From: Bog-473 sp963717455
GTDB lineage: Bacteria; Actinomycetota; Acidimicrobiia; Acidimicrobiales; RAAP-2
DNA: 64,000 nucleotides
Assembly (NCBI GenBank): GCA_963717455.1
Contig: OY970336.1
Location: forward strand, 2,480,001-2,544,000
Reading direction: 5' to 3'
Of the stretch, positions 26,232-35,437 are shown in pieces (position 1 is the stretch's first letter; every line of letters begins with the position of its first letter). Position numbers and translations under genes: made by a program. A model generated the notes under the pieces. That model saw nothing but the letters and a program-made list of their open reading frames with translations. It was not told where the DNA came from and searched no databases.

Positions 26232-26929
26232 TGGACGAGACGCCCGGTGTCGTCCTGGCCGTCTACGCCCATCCGGACGATGCCGACGTCGGATGCGGTG
26301 GGACCCTGGCCCGGTGGTCCACGGCGGGCAGCGCGGTCCACCTGGTCGTGTGCACAGACGGGGGGAAGGGGACGAGAGATCCCGGCGTGGTGCCGGCGCA
26401 ACTGGCCGCCGAACGCGCCGCCGAGCTGGAGGCCTCCTCTGCGCTGATCGGACTGTCGAGCGTCGACAACCTCGGCTTCCCCGACGGCGAGCTCGCCGAT
26501 TCCGAGGCGTTCAGGTGCACCCTGGTGGCGCGGGTGCGGGCGCTGCGGCCCGACGTGGTGTGCGGGCACGACCCCACGGCGGTGTTCTTCGGTCAGGACT
26601 ACTTCAACCATCGTGACCACCGCATTGCCGGCGCTGCGCTGCTCGACGCCGTCGCGCCGGCCTCGGCGCTCCCGCACTACTTCCCCGACGCCGGACCCGC
26701 CCACCAGGTGTCCACCGTGCTGCTCTCGGGGACGCTCGAGCCCGACGAGTGGGTCGACGTCACCGACACGATCGAGGCCAAGGCGGCGGCCGTGGAGTGT
26801 CACCGGACCCAGTTCGCCGGTCAGAGCGGGTGGGCCGGCGAGGCGGTGCGCCGTCGCGCCGCCGAGGAGGGTCGGAGGGCCGGCGTCGGCTACGCCGAGG
26901 GTTTCCGCCGGTTGACCCTCGGTGCCTGA
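26231..26929 (+). CDS. PIG-L/LmbE-family deacetylase
   Basis: Zinc-dependent N-acetylglucosaminide deacetylase family (MshB, LmbE, PIG-L). The protein has 232 residues. The metal/catalytic motif AHPDDADVGCGG is at 13-24 (His, Asp, Asp). The third ligand region is HRDHR near 134. The substrate is not determined; relatives act on mycothiol precursors or other GlcNAc conjugates. The ATG overlaps the nrdR TGA, and the end overlaps the dinB GTG by 8 bp, so it is cotranscribed with both. Confidence 0.87.
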   Translation: MDETPGVVLAVYAHPDDADVGCGGTLARWSTAGSAVHLVVCTDGGKGTRDPGVVPAQLAAERAAELEASSALIGLSSVDNLGFPDGELADSEAFRCTLVARVRALRPDVVCGHDPTAVFFGQDYFNHRDHRIAGAALLDAVAPASALPHYFPDAGPAHQVSTVLLSGTLEPDEWVDVTDTIEAKAAAVECHRTQFAGQSGWAGEAVRRRAAEEGRRAGVGYAEGFRRLTLGA

Positions 26930-28211
26930 GCAGTCTCCCGTCCCCACCATCCTCCACGTCGACATGGACGCCTTCTTCGCGTCGGTCGAGGTCCTCGACG
27001 ACCCCTCCCTGGCCGGCAAGCCCGTGATCGTGGGCGGGGCCGGTGCGCGGGGCGTGGTCGCCTCGTGCACCTACGAGGCCCGCGCCTACGGCGTGCACTC
27101 GGCGATGCCGTCCGTGCGGGCCCGACAGCTCTGCCCCGAGGCCATCTTCCTGTCGGGGCGCCACAGCCGCTACGCCGAGGTCAGCGGCCAGTTGCACAAG
27201 ATCCTGCAGGACGTCACGCCGGTGGTGGAGCCGATCGGCCTCGACGAGGCCTTCATGGACGTGGCGGGCGCGCTCCGGCTGCTCGGGGCGCCCGACCAGA
27301 TCGCCCGGGGCCTGCGCCGCCGCGTGCACGGCGAGCTCGGCCTCGACTGCGCGGTCGGCATCGGGCGCTCCAAGATGATCGCCAAACTCGCCTCGCGGGC
27401 GGCCAAGCCTTCAGCCAGCCGAGCCGGGCTCACGCCGGGACCGGGGGTCTACCTGGTCTCACCGGAGGTGGAGCTCGAGTTCCTGCACGCCCACGACGTC
27501 GAGGCACTGTGGGGCGTGGGACCGGCCACGGCGAAGCGCCTGCACGACCTCGGCGTGCGGACGGTCGGCGACCTGGCCGCGCTCCCGGTCGACACCGTGG
27601 TGCGCCGGCTCGGGAAGGCGAGCGGCGCCCACCTCGCCGCGCTCGCCCGCGGCGAGGACCCCGACCCGGTCAACCCGAACCGGCCCAACAAGTCGATCGG
27701 CCACGAGGAGACCTTCAGCCAGGACCTGGTGGACCCGCACGAACTGGAGCGTCACGTGCTGCGCATGGCCGAGTCGGTGGCCACCATGCTGCGCGGCGCG
27801 TCGACGGCGGCCCGCACCGTCACGGTGAAGGTCAAGTTCAAGGACCTCTCGTTGCAGACCCGCTCCCACACCCTCGGGCGCCCGATCGCGACCGGGGGCG
27901 CCATCGGGCAGGTGGCTGCGGCGCTGCTGGCCGGCATCGACCCGGGCGAGGGCATCCGCCTCCTCGGGGTCAGCGCCTCGGGTCTGGGCGTCGGCGGGGC
28001 GGACCAGCTGTCCTTCGACCTCGGGGACGGGCTCGACGTGGAGAACCAGAGCGCCACGGCGCGCGAGCAGTCCTGGCACGACGTGACGGCCGCGGTCGAT
28101 GCCATCCGCACCCGCTTCGGCCGCGCCGCTGTCGGCTCGGCCGGCATGGTCACCGAGGAGGGGGTGCAGGTGCCGGCCCGGCGCGATGCGCCGTGGGGGC
28201 CGGACGAGTAG
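26922..28211 (+). CDS. dinB: DNA polymerase IV (Y-family translesion polymerase)
   Basis: Error-prone translesion polymerase, 429 residues. Catalytic residues are visible in HVDMDAFFASVE (Asp near 13) and in IGLDEAFMDV (Asp-Glu near 107). The helix-hairpin-helix thumb has LWGVGPATAKRLHDLGV. The little-finger domain covers about 245-360. The C-terminus extends about 50 residues past it and holds the beta-clamp-like QLSFDL. It is the fourth gene of a run that begins behind three LexA boxes, so SOS induction is expected although no box directly precedes it. Confidence 0.95.
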   Translation: MPEQSPVPTILHVDMDAFFASVEVLDDPSLAGKPVIVGGAGARGVVASCTYEARAYGVHSAMPSVRARQLCPEAIFLSGRHSRYAEVSGQLHKILQDVTPVVEPIGLDEAFMDVAGALRLLGAPDQIARGLRRRVHGELGLDCAVGIGRSKMIAKLASRAAKPSASRAGLTPGPGVYLVSPEVELEFLHAHDVEALWGVGPATAKRLHDLGVRTVGDLAALPVDTVVRRLGKASGAHLAALARGEDPDPVNPNRPNKSIGHEETFSQDLVDPHELERHVLRMAESVATMLRGASTAARTVTVKVKFKDLSLQTRSHTLGRPIATGGAIGQVAAALLAGIDPGEGIRLLGVSASGLGVGGADQLSFDLGDGLDVENQSATAREQSWHDVTAAVDAIRTRFGRAAVGSAGMVTEEGVQVPARRDAPWGPDE

Positions 28212-28544
28212 CGGGCCAGCCAGCGGATCCAGTAACAATCCATTTGCGTTCAGCCGTTGTCATCGGTTCCGCAGCGTTGCCCTTGACCCGCACCAGCAGT
28301 CTCACCGTTCACCATGGTTCACTAATATTTAGGATCTTGTAGTCACGCCGTAGTCACGTCGGATGGGCTGAGTAGGGTCGCTCGGGTGACCGGCACCCGC
28401 CGCCGCCCCCATGCCCGGCGATGTTTCACCCTGGCTTCCTCTGCTAGCCAAGTCGCTGTTGGAGGTTGGTGTATTCCAACCAGTTACGGCGACGCACTGC
28501 CGCCGGGTCTGCGCGAATCCGGGTGGTTGCGAGGAGCCGAAGTT
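28212..28544. other. Intergenic border between core and accessory DNA
   Basis: No supported gene. Base composition drops locally (AT-rich patch near 28310-28340). A 9-bp direct repeat GTAGTCACG occurs at 28339-28347 and 28350-28358. A small hairpin GGTTGG-N6-CCAACC lies at 28464-28481. The IS1182 left end follows immediately. Confidence 0.5.
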
Positions 28545-30257
28545 CTAGGAGCGTGGGTCAGAACCCGCCAGTGACGCCCAAGGACTGATCGACCCTTTCC
28601 CGGGGTGGGAGGCGACCGTCGATTCGCGATTCTCCTGCGGTTTTGGGAGAATTTGCCCATGGCGAACGATCGGGTCGGCGACAAGCTCTTCGAGGTGGAA
28701 GGGCAGCCGGTCGGGCGCCCCGAGAAGGTCCCGGCCGGGGTGAATAAGCGCTTCCGCCACTACGACCAGTCCCAGTCCTTCCTCCTCCCACCCTCCCTCG
28801 AAGACTGGCTACCCGAGAACCACGAGGCCCGGTTCATCTCTGAGGTGGTCGAGGACATGTTGGACCTCTCGGTCATCTACGACTCCTACACCGAGGCGGT
28901 GGGTGCGCCGCCCTATGACCCGACGATGATGTGCAAGCTGCTGCTCTTCGCCTACTCGACCGGGGTCACCAGTTCGCGGGAGATGGAGCGGCGCTGCCAT
29001 GTCGACGTGGCCTTCCGCTGGCTGAGTGCCAACACGGCTCCGGACTACCGCTCCATCTCTCGGTTCCGGCGTCGCCACCTGGGCGCCATCGATGCCCTCT
29101 TCGTCCAGGTGCTCGCCCTGTGCGCACAAGCGGGACTGGTGCGCCTTGGCCGCGTCGCCCTCGATGGCACCAAGCTGCGGGCCTCGGCGAGTAAGCACAA
29201 GGCCATGAGCCATGACCGGATGGGACCGCGGATCGTTGAGCTCGAGGCCCAGGTGGCGGCCATGCTGGCCGAGGCCGAGGCCACCGACGCGGCCGAAGAC
29301 GAAGCGTTCGGTGAGGACCGCCGCGGTGACGAGCTCCCGCCCGAGTTGGCCACCAAGGAGGGTCGCCTGGCCAAGCTGCGCGCGGCCAAGGAGGCCATAG
29401 AAGCCGAGGCGAGGGACAAGGCCGCCACAAAAGCCCAGCACAAGGCCACAGGGCACGGCGCCTCCGAGCACGAGGCCCGGGCCGCCGGTGACGACGCGGC
29501 AGCGAGAGCCAAGCCCGATGGGCGGGCCCAGCGCAACTTCACCGACCCCGAGTCACGGATGATGAAGACGACCGACGGATTCCACTACGCCTTCAACGCC
29601 CAGGCCGTGGTCGACGAGGAGGCCCAGGTGGTCCTGGCCCACTCGGTGTCCAACCAGGCCGCCGACGCCCCGCACCTCATCGAGATGATCGAGGCCACCG
29701 AAGTCAACCTCGGCGCCGCGGACATCGACGAGAACCCCGACACGCTCATCGCCGACGCCGGCTACTTCTCAGAGGCGAACGTGAACGATGCCACCGACGC
29801 CGGCGTCGACGTGTTGATCGCCACCGGGCGCATCAGACATGACGATCGGGTGTCGCCCGCACCGAGGGGTCCTATCCCAAGAGACGCCACGGTGAAGGAG
29901 AAGATGGCACGCCGGCTGCGCACCAAGGCGGGACGGGCCGACTACGCCAGACGCAAGGCCATCGTCGAGCCGGTCTTCGGACAAATGAAGGTCCGACAAC
30001 GCGCCGGGTTCCTCCGTCTACGCGGCCTTGAGGGTGCACAAGGTGAGTGGGCCCTGCACGTGCTCTGCCACAACTTGAGAAAGTTGGCCCAGGCGGGCGC
30101 ATAGGGAGGGATCCACCGACGTCGGATGCAGCCGTCACTCATCCGCCAGAGGCCACCGGGACCCATTTGTGATGCCGAAGCCGGCCCGTGAGCGACCGGA
30201 CCTCAGATCTCAGGCGTCAGACCGATCCCGTTGGCCGATTCCGACTCACGCTCCTAG
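28545..30257. mobile_element. IS1182-family insertion sequence with terminal inverted repeats
   Basis: About 1.71 kb. Left end 28545-28570 and right end 30232-30257 are 26-bp inverted repeats matching at 22 of 26 positions; both begin CTAGGAGCGTG from the outside. One transposase gene fills the middle. The terminal CTAG occurs at both ends; whether it belongs to the target or the element cannot be told here. No longer flanking duplication was seen. Confidence 0.82.
28659..30104 (+). CDS. IS1182-family DDE transposase
   Basis: 481-residue transposase. The N-terminal DUF772-type domain is visible in YDPTMMCKLLLFAYSTG and SREMERRCHVDVAFRWLS. DGTKLRASASKHKAMS holds the first catalytic Asp region. 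A variable coiled insert follows (about 185-300). The C-terminal DDE part carries IADAGYFSEAN and FGQMKVRQRAGFLRLRG. GGGAGA 8 bp before the ATG at 28659 is the ribosome-binding site. The frame is intact, so the element may still be mobile. Confidence 0.93.
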   Translation: MANDRVGDKLFEVEGQPVGRPEKVPAGVNKRFRHYDQSQSFLLPPSLEDWLPENHEARFISEVVEDMLDLSVIYDSYTEAVGAPPYDPTMMCKLLLFAYSTGVTSSREMERRCHVDVAFRWLSANTAPDYRSISRFRRRHLGAIDALFVQVLALCAQAGLVRLGRVALDGTKLRASASKHKAMSHDRMGPRIVELEAQVAAMLAEAEATDAAEDEAFGEDRRGDELPPELATKEGRLAKLRAAKEAIEAEARDKAATKAQHKATGHGASEHEARAAGDDAAARAKPDGRAQRNFTDPESRMMKTTDGFHYAFNAQAVVDEEAQVVLAHSVSNQAADAPHLIEMIEATEVNLGAADIDENPDTLIADAGYFSEANVNDATDAGVDVLIATGRIRHDDRVSPAPRGPIPRDATVKEKMARRLRTKAGRADYARRKAIVEPVFGQMKVRQRAGFLRLRGLEGAQGEWALHVLCHNLRKLAQAGA

Positions 30258-30377
30258 GCCTTCTTCTGGCCACAGTCCTGCGCTGCCTCTCGACCTAATC
30301 GAGCGCGGCGCCGTCGGATCCGGTTGCAGTCGCTCATGTGTCCATTGAACGTAAGGGTGGTCCGAAGCGGCCGAATA

Positions 30378-30386
30378 TTCACAAAG
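30378..30386. repeat. Left target-site duplication of the IS256-family element
   Basis: TTCACAAAG, identical to 31853-31861 at the other end. The two copies flank the inverted repeats exactly. Confidence 0.9.
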
Positions 30387-31852
30387 AGTTGAGTCCCAGC
30401 CAGTGGTGTACGAGCGGGTGAGCTGAAGCAGCATCCCCCAGACGCGACGATCACCGCGTCAACCTCAAGAAGCAGTTTCCACACAACCACTTGAGGAGGA
30501 TCACGGTGAACGTCCCCACCACTATCGACGCGTCGGCCTGGCTGGGCAAGTACCTCGAAGGCGCCGACGGCGACACGAATCTGGCCAGGGCCATGCTGGC
30601 CGCCTTCGCCGAGGCCCTGATGTCGGCCGAGGCCTCGATGCAGTGCAACGCCGGCTATGGCGAGCGCACCGCCGAGCGCGAGAACTCGCGCAACGGGTAT
30701 CGGCTTCGGCCCTGGGACACGAGGGTCGGCTCGATCGAGCTGGCGGTGCCCAAGCTGCGCCGGGGCGTCTACAGCCCCGAGTTCTTGCTCCAACCTCGCC
30801 GGCGGGCCGAACAGGCCCTGGTGTCGGTGGTCTGTGCGGCCTACGTGGAAGGAGTGTCCACGCGCCGGGTCGACGACCTGGTCAAGGCCATGGGCATCGA
30901 CGGGATCTCCAAGTCCGAGGTCTCCCGCATGGCCAAAGAGCTCGACAAGGTGGTCACCGAGTTCAAGGAGCGCCCCCTCGACCAGGGCCCCTACCGCTAC
31001 CTGTGGATCGACGCGCTGACCCAGCGGGTCCGCGAAGGGGGCCGCGTGGTGAACGTCTCGGCCGTCATCGCCACCGCCGTGGGCGCCGAGGGCCGGCGCG
31101 AGATCGTCGGCCTCGACATCGCGACGACCGAGGACACGGCTGCGTGGACGGCGTTCTTGCGCGCCCTGGTGGCCCGGGGCCTCAGTGGCGTTGAGCTGGT
31201 CATCTCCGACGCCCACGGCGGCATCAAGGCCGCCATCTCCCAGGTCTTCTCCGACGCCTCCTGGCAGCGGTGCCGCACCCATTTCATGGCCAACCTGGCC
31301 TCGCGGTGCGCCAAGGGCAACTGGCCCATGATCGCCACCTTGGTGCGCTCGATCTTCGAGCAGCCCGACCGCGACACCACCTGGAGCCAGTTGGCCGACG
31401 TCACCGACAAGCTGACCCAGGCGGGCTTCTGTGACGTCGTCACCCACCTGCTCGACGCGGCCGACGACATCTTGGCCTTCAGTGCCTTCCCCACCGAGCA
31501 CTGGCGACAGATCCGCTCCAACAACCCCCAGGAGCGACTCAACAAGGAGATCCGCCGGCGCACCGACGTCGTTGGCATCTTCCCCAACCGCGGGGCCGTC
31601 ATCCGGCTCGTCGGCGCGCTGCTCGCCGAACAGACCGACGAGTGGGCCATCACGCGTCGTTACATGAGCGCCGAGTCCCTCAAGGGCCCGCGCACCCTCG
31701 TCGCGTCCTCCGAGGACCCGAGGCCGGCCATCGATGCCACTCGAAAGGAGGTCGCCGCGAACAGCGCCATATAGAATCAGCGATCAGAGAAGAGGTTGAC
31801 GCGAGGACCATCGGACCTCACGACCTCGTACACCACTCGTTGGGACTTAACC
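30387..31852. mobile_element. IS256-family insertion sequence, complete with 9-bp target duplication
   Basis: 1466 bp. The ends form imperfect inverted repeats of about 33 bp. The left reads AGTTGAGTCCCAGCC and the right, inverted, GGTTAAGTCCCAACG; both continue into a shared GTGGTGTACGAG. A 9-bp duplication of TTCACAAAG directly flanks them, the size expected for IS256. This indicates simple transposition with both copies of the target still unmutated. Confidence 0.92.
30506..31774 (+). CDS. IS256-family (mutator-type) transposase
   Basis: 422-residue transposase. ENSRNGYRLRPWDTRVGSIEL is the family N-terminal segment, and GVSTRRVDDLVKAMG precedes the helix-turn-helix. The DDE core has WIDALTQRVREGGRV (first Asp), VISDAHGG (second Asp) and NPQERLNKEIRRRTDVVGIFPN (Glu). 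GTG 30506 follows an AGGAGG ribosome-binding site. The frame is intact. Confidence 0.94.
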   Translation: MNVPTTIDASAWLGKYLEGADGDTNLARAMLAAFAEALMSAEASMQCNAGYGERTAERENSRNGYRLRPWDTRVGSIELAVPKLRRGVYSPEFLLQPRRRAEQALVSVVCAAYVEGVSTRRVDDLVKAMGIDGISKSEVSRMAKELDKVVTEFKERPLDQGPYRYLWIDALTQRVREGGRVVNVSAVIATAVGAEGRREIVGLDIATTEDTAAWTAFLRALVARGLSGVELVISDAHGGIKAAISQVFSDASWQRCRTHFMANLASRCAKGNWPMIATLVRSIFEQPDRDTTWSQLADVTDKLTQAGFCDVVTHLLDAADDILAFSAFPTEHWRQIRSNNPQERLNKEIRRRTDVVGIFPNRGAVIRLVGALLAEQTDEWAITRRYMSAESLKGPRTLVASSEDPRPAIDATRKEVAANSAI

Positions 31853-31861
31853 TTCACAAAG
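31853..31861. repeat. Right target-site duplication of the IS256-family element
   Basis: TTCACAAAG, identical to 30378-30386. Confidence 0.9.
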
Positions 31862-32277
31862 AGGCCCGCCGACCTGGTTGGAATTCTGGCAATATTCAAG
31901 AATTCGCCTTGGTTTCCCCTCCGCGATCCCGTTGACGCGGCCTCCACCGAGGCGGTATCGGAACCCTCCTGGCGCTCTGAACATTGGCTCTGATCGTGCG
32001 CGCCAGCGGGTGGGACTGAAGACGGAAGGTTTTGGTCTTCGCGTTTCCAGGAAGGATGGCTGCTTCCCGATCGTTGCTGCTACGAGCGTCTCAGGTCGTC
32101 GGAACGGGGTGCCACCGTACGGAACATATGGAGCGCGTCCCAGTTAAGAAATTGCAGAACATTAGGGGATACCTCGGGCGGATCGGGATGTTGGGAGAAG
32201 TTCCGTGGCCGCAGTCACAGTGATCCGAGGAGATGTGCCCCCGAGATCTTCGATCCAAACACGGAATGGCCACTGGC
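31862..32277. other. Non-coding stretch between IS256 element and permease pseudogene
   Basis: No frame here has a ribosome-binding site or recognisable domain. The codon pattern of the short open frames differs from that of nearby genes. Confidence 0.4.
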
Positions 32278-34861
32278 TCACTCGGCCCGGAGGACGAGAG
32301 CCGTGGGCGTCCGGGCCGCCATCTGTCCCGGGATGGCGGCCACCAAGTTGGCCAAGACGAGTGCCCCGAGCGCCACAAAGATGACCTCCAATACCGGCAC
32401 CGTGGGCAGCGGGACGGCATAGACGTCTCTGGCGAACAAGTCCCAGAGCCATCGCCCGAGGGCGATCCCGACCGGCACGCCCACGATGATCCCGACAATG
32501 GCTGCTACCGACGCCTGCCAGGCAACCGCGGCGGCGAGCTGGCGCCGGGTAAAGCCGAACGTCTTCAAGAGCGCCAGGTCCCGCCGCCGTCGTCGGACCG
32601 ACGCGGCCAGGGTGAGGCCGAGCGCCACGATTGCACCGGCTGCGAGACCCGCTGCCAGAACGCCGGGGGTGGAACCGGTCGTCTGATAGTTCACGATCTC
32701 GGCCGGCCGTTGCACCGAGAGCAGGGCGTACGTGTCACCCGCACCGTTGGGATCGACCGCCATGACCTTGCCCCTGCCTCGACGATGCGCCGGAGTGAAG
32801 ATTGGCCCACGGAGGGCGTCACACCGTTTTTGAGCCGCACGACGTCCATCGCCGGACCGTCTTGATTGCGATCGGGCTGGGCGAGGGCCCGCTTGAATGC
32901 CGCTGGCTCGAGGCCGGTCGGGAGAAGAGCTCCGGTCCCCATCGAGGTATGAAGATGACCACTCACGCCGATCGCTGGCATGGTGGCCGCGCCGACGATC
33001 AGGAGCGGGGTCGGGGCGATGTAGACCGGCGCATCCCTCGGGGCGCCGTAGCTCACCGATACGGTGTCGCCGACCTTCTTGTGGAGTGCGGCGAGGGTCG
33101 CCGAACCGAGGACCACCTGATTGTTCTCGTCCACCGCGTGGCCCGAGAGGATGGGCGGACCCAGGGCGGCGTGCGCCTGGGTCAACAGGGCGGGAACGGT
33201 CAGGCCGTCAATCTGCACATTGCCGAAGGTGTATCCGGTCCATGCGGCCACGTCTGGGTCGCGGCTCAAGAGCTTGCCGACCACCGGGGGAACGTTGTCA
33301 GTCGCCGGGGAGTTGATGGCGTAGCTCCAATTCCACCCGTAGAGGGTTGGATGCGAATTTAGGGTAGCGAGGCTGCTCCCGAAGGTCAGCGTCGCCACCA
33401 CAACCGTCACCGCCAACACGGCGCCCAGGAGCGCCGAGCGAACGGGTACTGCGGTGCGGCCGGAGCCGCGCTCGAAGGAGAAGCGCAGTCCGGCAATGGC
33501 CGACTCGGGGAGCCCGGACCTCGTGGCGACCTCGACCAGGCCAGATCTCCGTCCGGACTCCGATGCTTCGTCGTGGCGTCGAGTGACTCTGCGATAGGCG
33601 AGAACGAGGGTAAGACCGCCGAGACCGAGGACCAGCACCGCGAACCCCGAGAAGAGCACCGTCCAGTCGAAGGCGACACCCGGAGACGGATCGACCGAGC
33701 TGGCGGGACCGATGGGCGTCAACGGCGAGAGCGCCACGGCGACACCCACGGCCACGAGAGCTCCCAGGAACACCGCGCAGATCGGTCCGAGCGTCGGGTC
33801 GGCTGCCATCGTCGGCCTGTCTGCTCCGAGAGATCGCAGCACCTCGAGATCCCCACGATTCGCCCACAACTGTCGGCTGATGGCCTGACCGCCGATCAAC
33901 AACACAGCAAGAGCGGCGATGACTCCGAATACTCCGAGGGCGATCGCCTCGGGCCTGGTCGCACGCTCAACCTGGCCCTCGACTACCGAGGTGAGGTGGA
34001 AGCTATAGGTGGATCCGGGGGGCAGAGCATCAACGATCTCCCGTTCGACGGCGGGCACAGCGCGATCGCTGTCAAGACGTAACCCATAGGTCGGGTACGT
34101 CGCAGCCGCACTCAGCTTCTTGGTGAGCGCCGGGGTCATCAACACATCGGTGGGGAAGCGATCGACGTCGTCATCGACGACCTGGCTCGAGAAGACGACG
34201 AGACCGACGAGCTTTGCCGAGAAGCGCATCCACGGCTTCCCAGTCAAGGGTTGAACGACGGTGTGTCCGCCTGCTCCACCGAGTAGGCGCCGAACGTGAC
34301 GGTCTGACCGAGATGCCAGCCCGACAGCTGGGCGGCTTCGGCCGTCGCCACCATTTCGTTGGTGCTCGCCGGATCCGCCATCTGGCCCTGAGTGACGACT
34401 ACTCGATCCTGGCTGAAGTACATTCCGCCATTACTGCCGACCTCCGTGACATCGTCGTCGTTGAGGGCCGACGGGAGAGCCTTCCCGTTCGCTCCGAGCG
34501 GGATGACGAGGAGAGAGGGGGCATCCGCGACATGCCCGACATGGGGAAGCTGTGCAAGCTTCCCGCTCAAGGTGGTGATACCGAACTGATCAGAGATTCC
34601 GGAGCTCTGAAACTGGAGGTCGGAGGTCCTCGTGGCCGCCAGATAGGCACCGAACGTGGACTGGGTCCGCCGCGCCCCGGCGATCGAGACCATGGCCACG
34701 CCGCCCACTAGCCCGATCAGGAGGACAATGGAGAGGTAGCCGATCCAGCGCTGGTGAATGGTGGCTCTGAAGTGATACCACGAGACTCGTATAGCTTGAG
34801 CGCTCACCGCCGGGCGTTCGTGGGTCGCCGCATTCCAACCTCCGCGTCCTTTCCGCGCCAT
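32278..34861 (-). pseudogene. FtsX-like ABC transporter permease, broken by two frameshifts
   Basis: Large MacB/FtsX-type permease (about 861 residues when repaired). Three overlapping frames join: 34861 to about 34245, then to about 32770, then to 32278. In each case one missing base restores continuity; for example NP-stop becomes NPLTGKPWM. Visible parts are an N-terminal membrane helix (YLSIVLLIGLVGGVAMVSI), three FtsX-core helices (about 34000-33600), an extracellular domain, and C-terminal FtsX helices with LLKTFGFTRRQLAAAVAW. GGAGGG precedes the ATG at 34861. No cognate ATPase gene lies nearby. Lipid or peptide export is the usual role; here the gene is presumably dead. Confidence 0.85.
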
Positions 34862-35437
34862 CAATCCCTCCGGCACAATTCTTGACCCGGCAGGACCCTG
34901 AATTGGAGGTGGTCACCACTGCGGAGCCGACCTCGTGGTAGCACCACCCCTCCGGCGACCCTCATGGCCGTACCAGGCAACTCCGACGAGACGATTTGGA
35001 CGAACCTCGGAGACGCTGAATCAGGTGCTCGCGACCGTCGCGTCGGGATCGCTACCGCAGAGTACGTGAACGTGACGCTTGGAGGGACCTGCCCCCGAAT
35101 GTTCATCGCCGAGGGTGGCCCAGGGTGGCCCAGTACGTCGGCCTGGAGACGCTTCTGAGCCCCTCCGGCACGGGTGTCGGGGGCACCCCCTGCCGGGAGC
35201 GGGTTCGTTGGCAGGATTCGGGCTCCGCGGATCTGCGCGGCGCCTTGGGTTCGCCAGACCTCACGGCTTAGCATGACCCTGCTTCCCTACATCGGGGAAA
35301 GTTGGTCAGCGATGTTCAAGCTGCTCACAGTCGACCTCATCGAGGATTCTTCACCGAGTGGTGCCGGTCACGCTGACACGCCGGTGATGCTAACCAACGC
35401 GATCTGCCAACGCGTCGAACACGGGAGCCACCCGTCG
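34862..35437. other. Gene-free stretch upstream of the permease pseudogene
   Basis: No supported gene on either strand. Open frames here lack ribosome-binding sites and have low-complexity Arg/Pro/Gly content typical of antisense reading. Confidence 0.4.

Noticed and set aside
32032..32223. Short plus-strand frame ending near 32223
   Set aside because: It has no ribosome-binding site and no family, and lies in scrambled DNA between an IS element and a pseudogene.
34861..35274. 137-codon minus-strand frame upstream of the permease pseudogene
   Set aside because: Composition is Arg/Pro/Gly-rich as in antisense frames. It has no ribosome-binding site and no domain.
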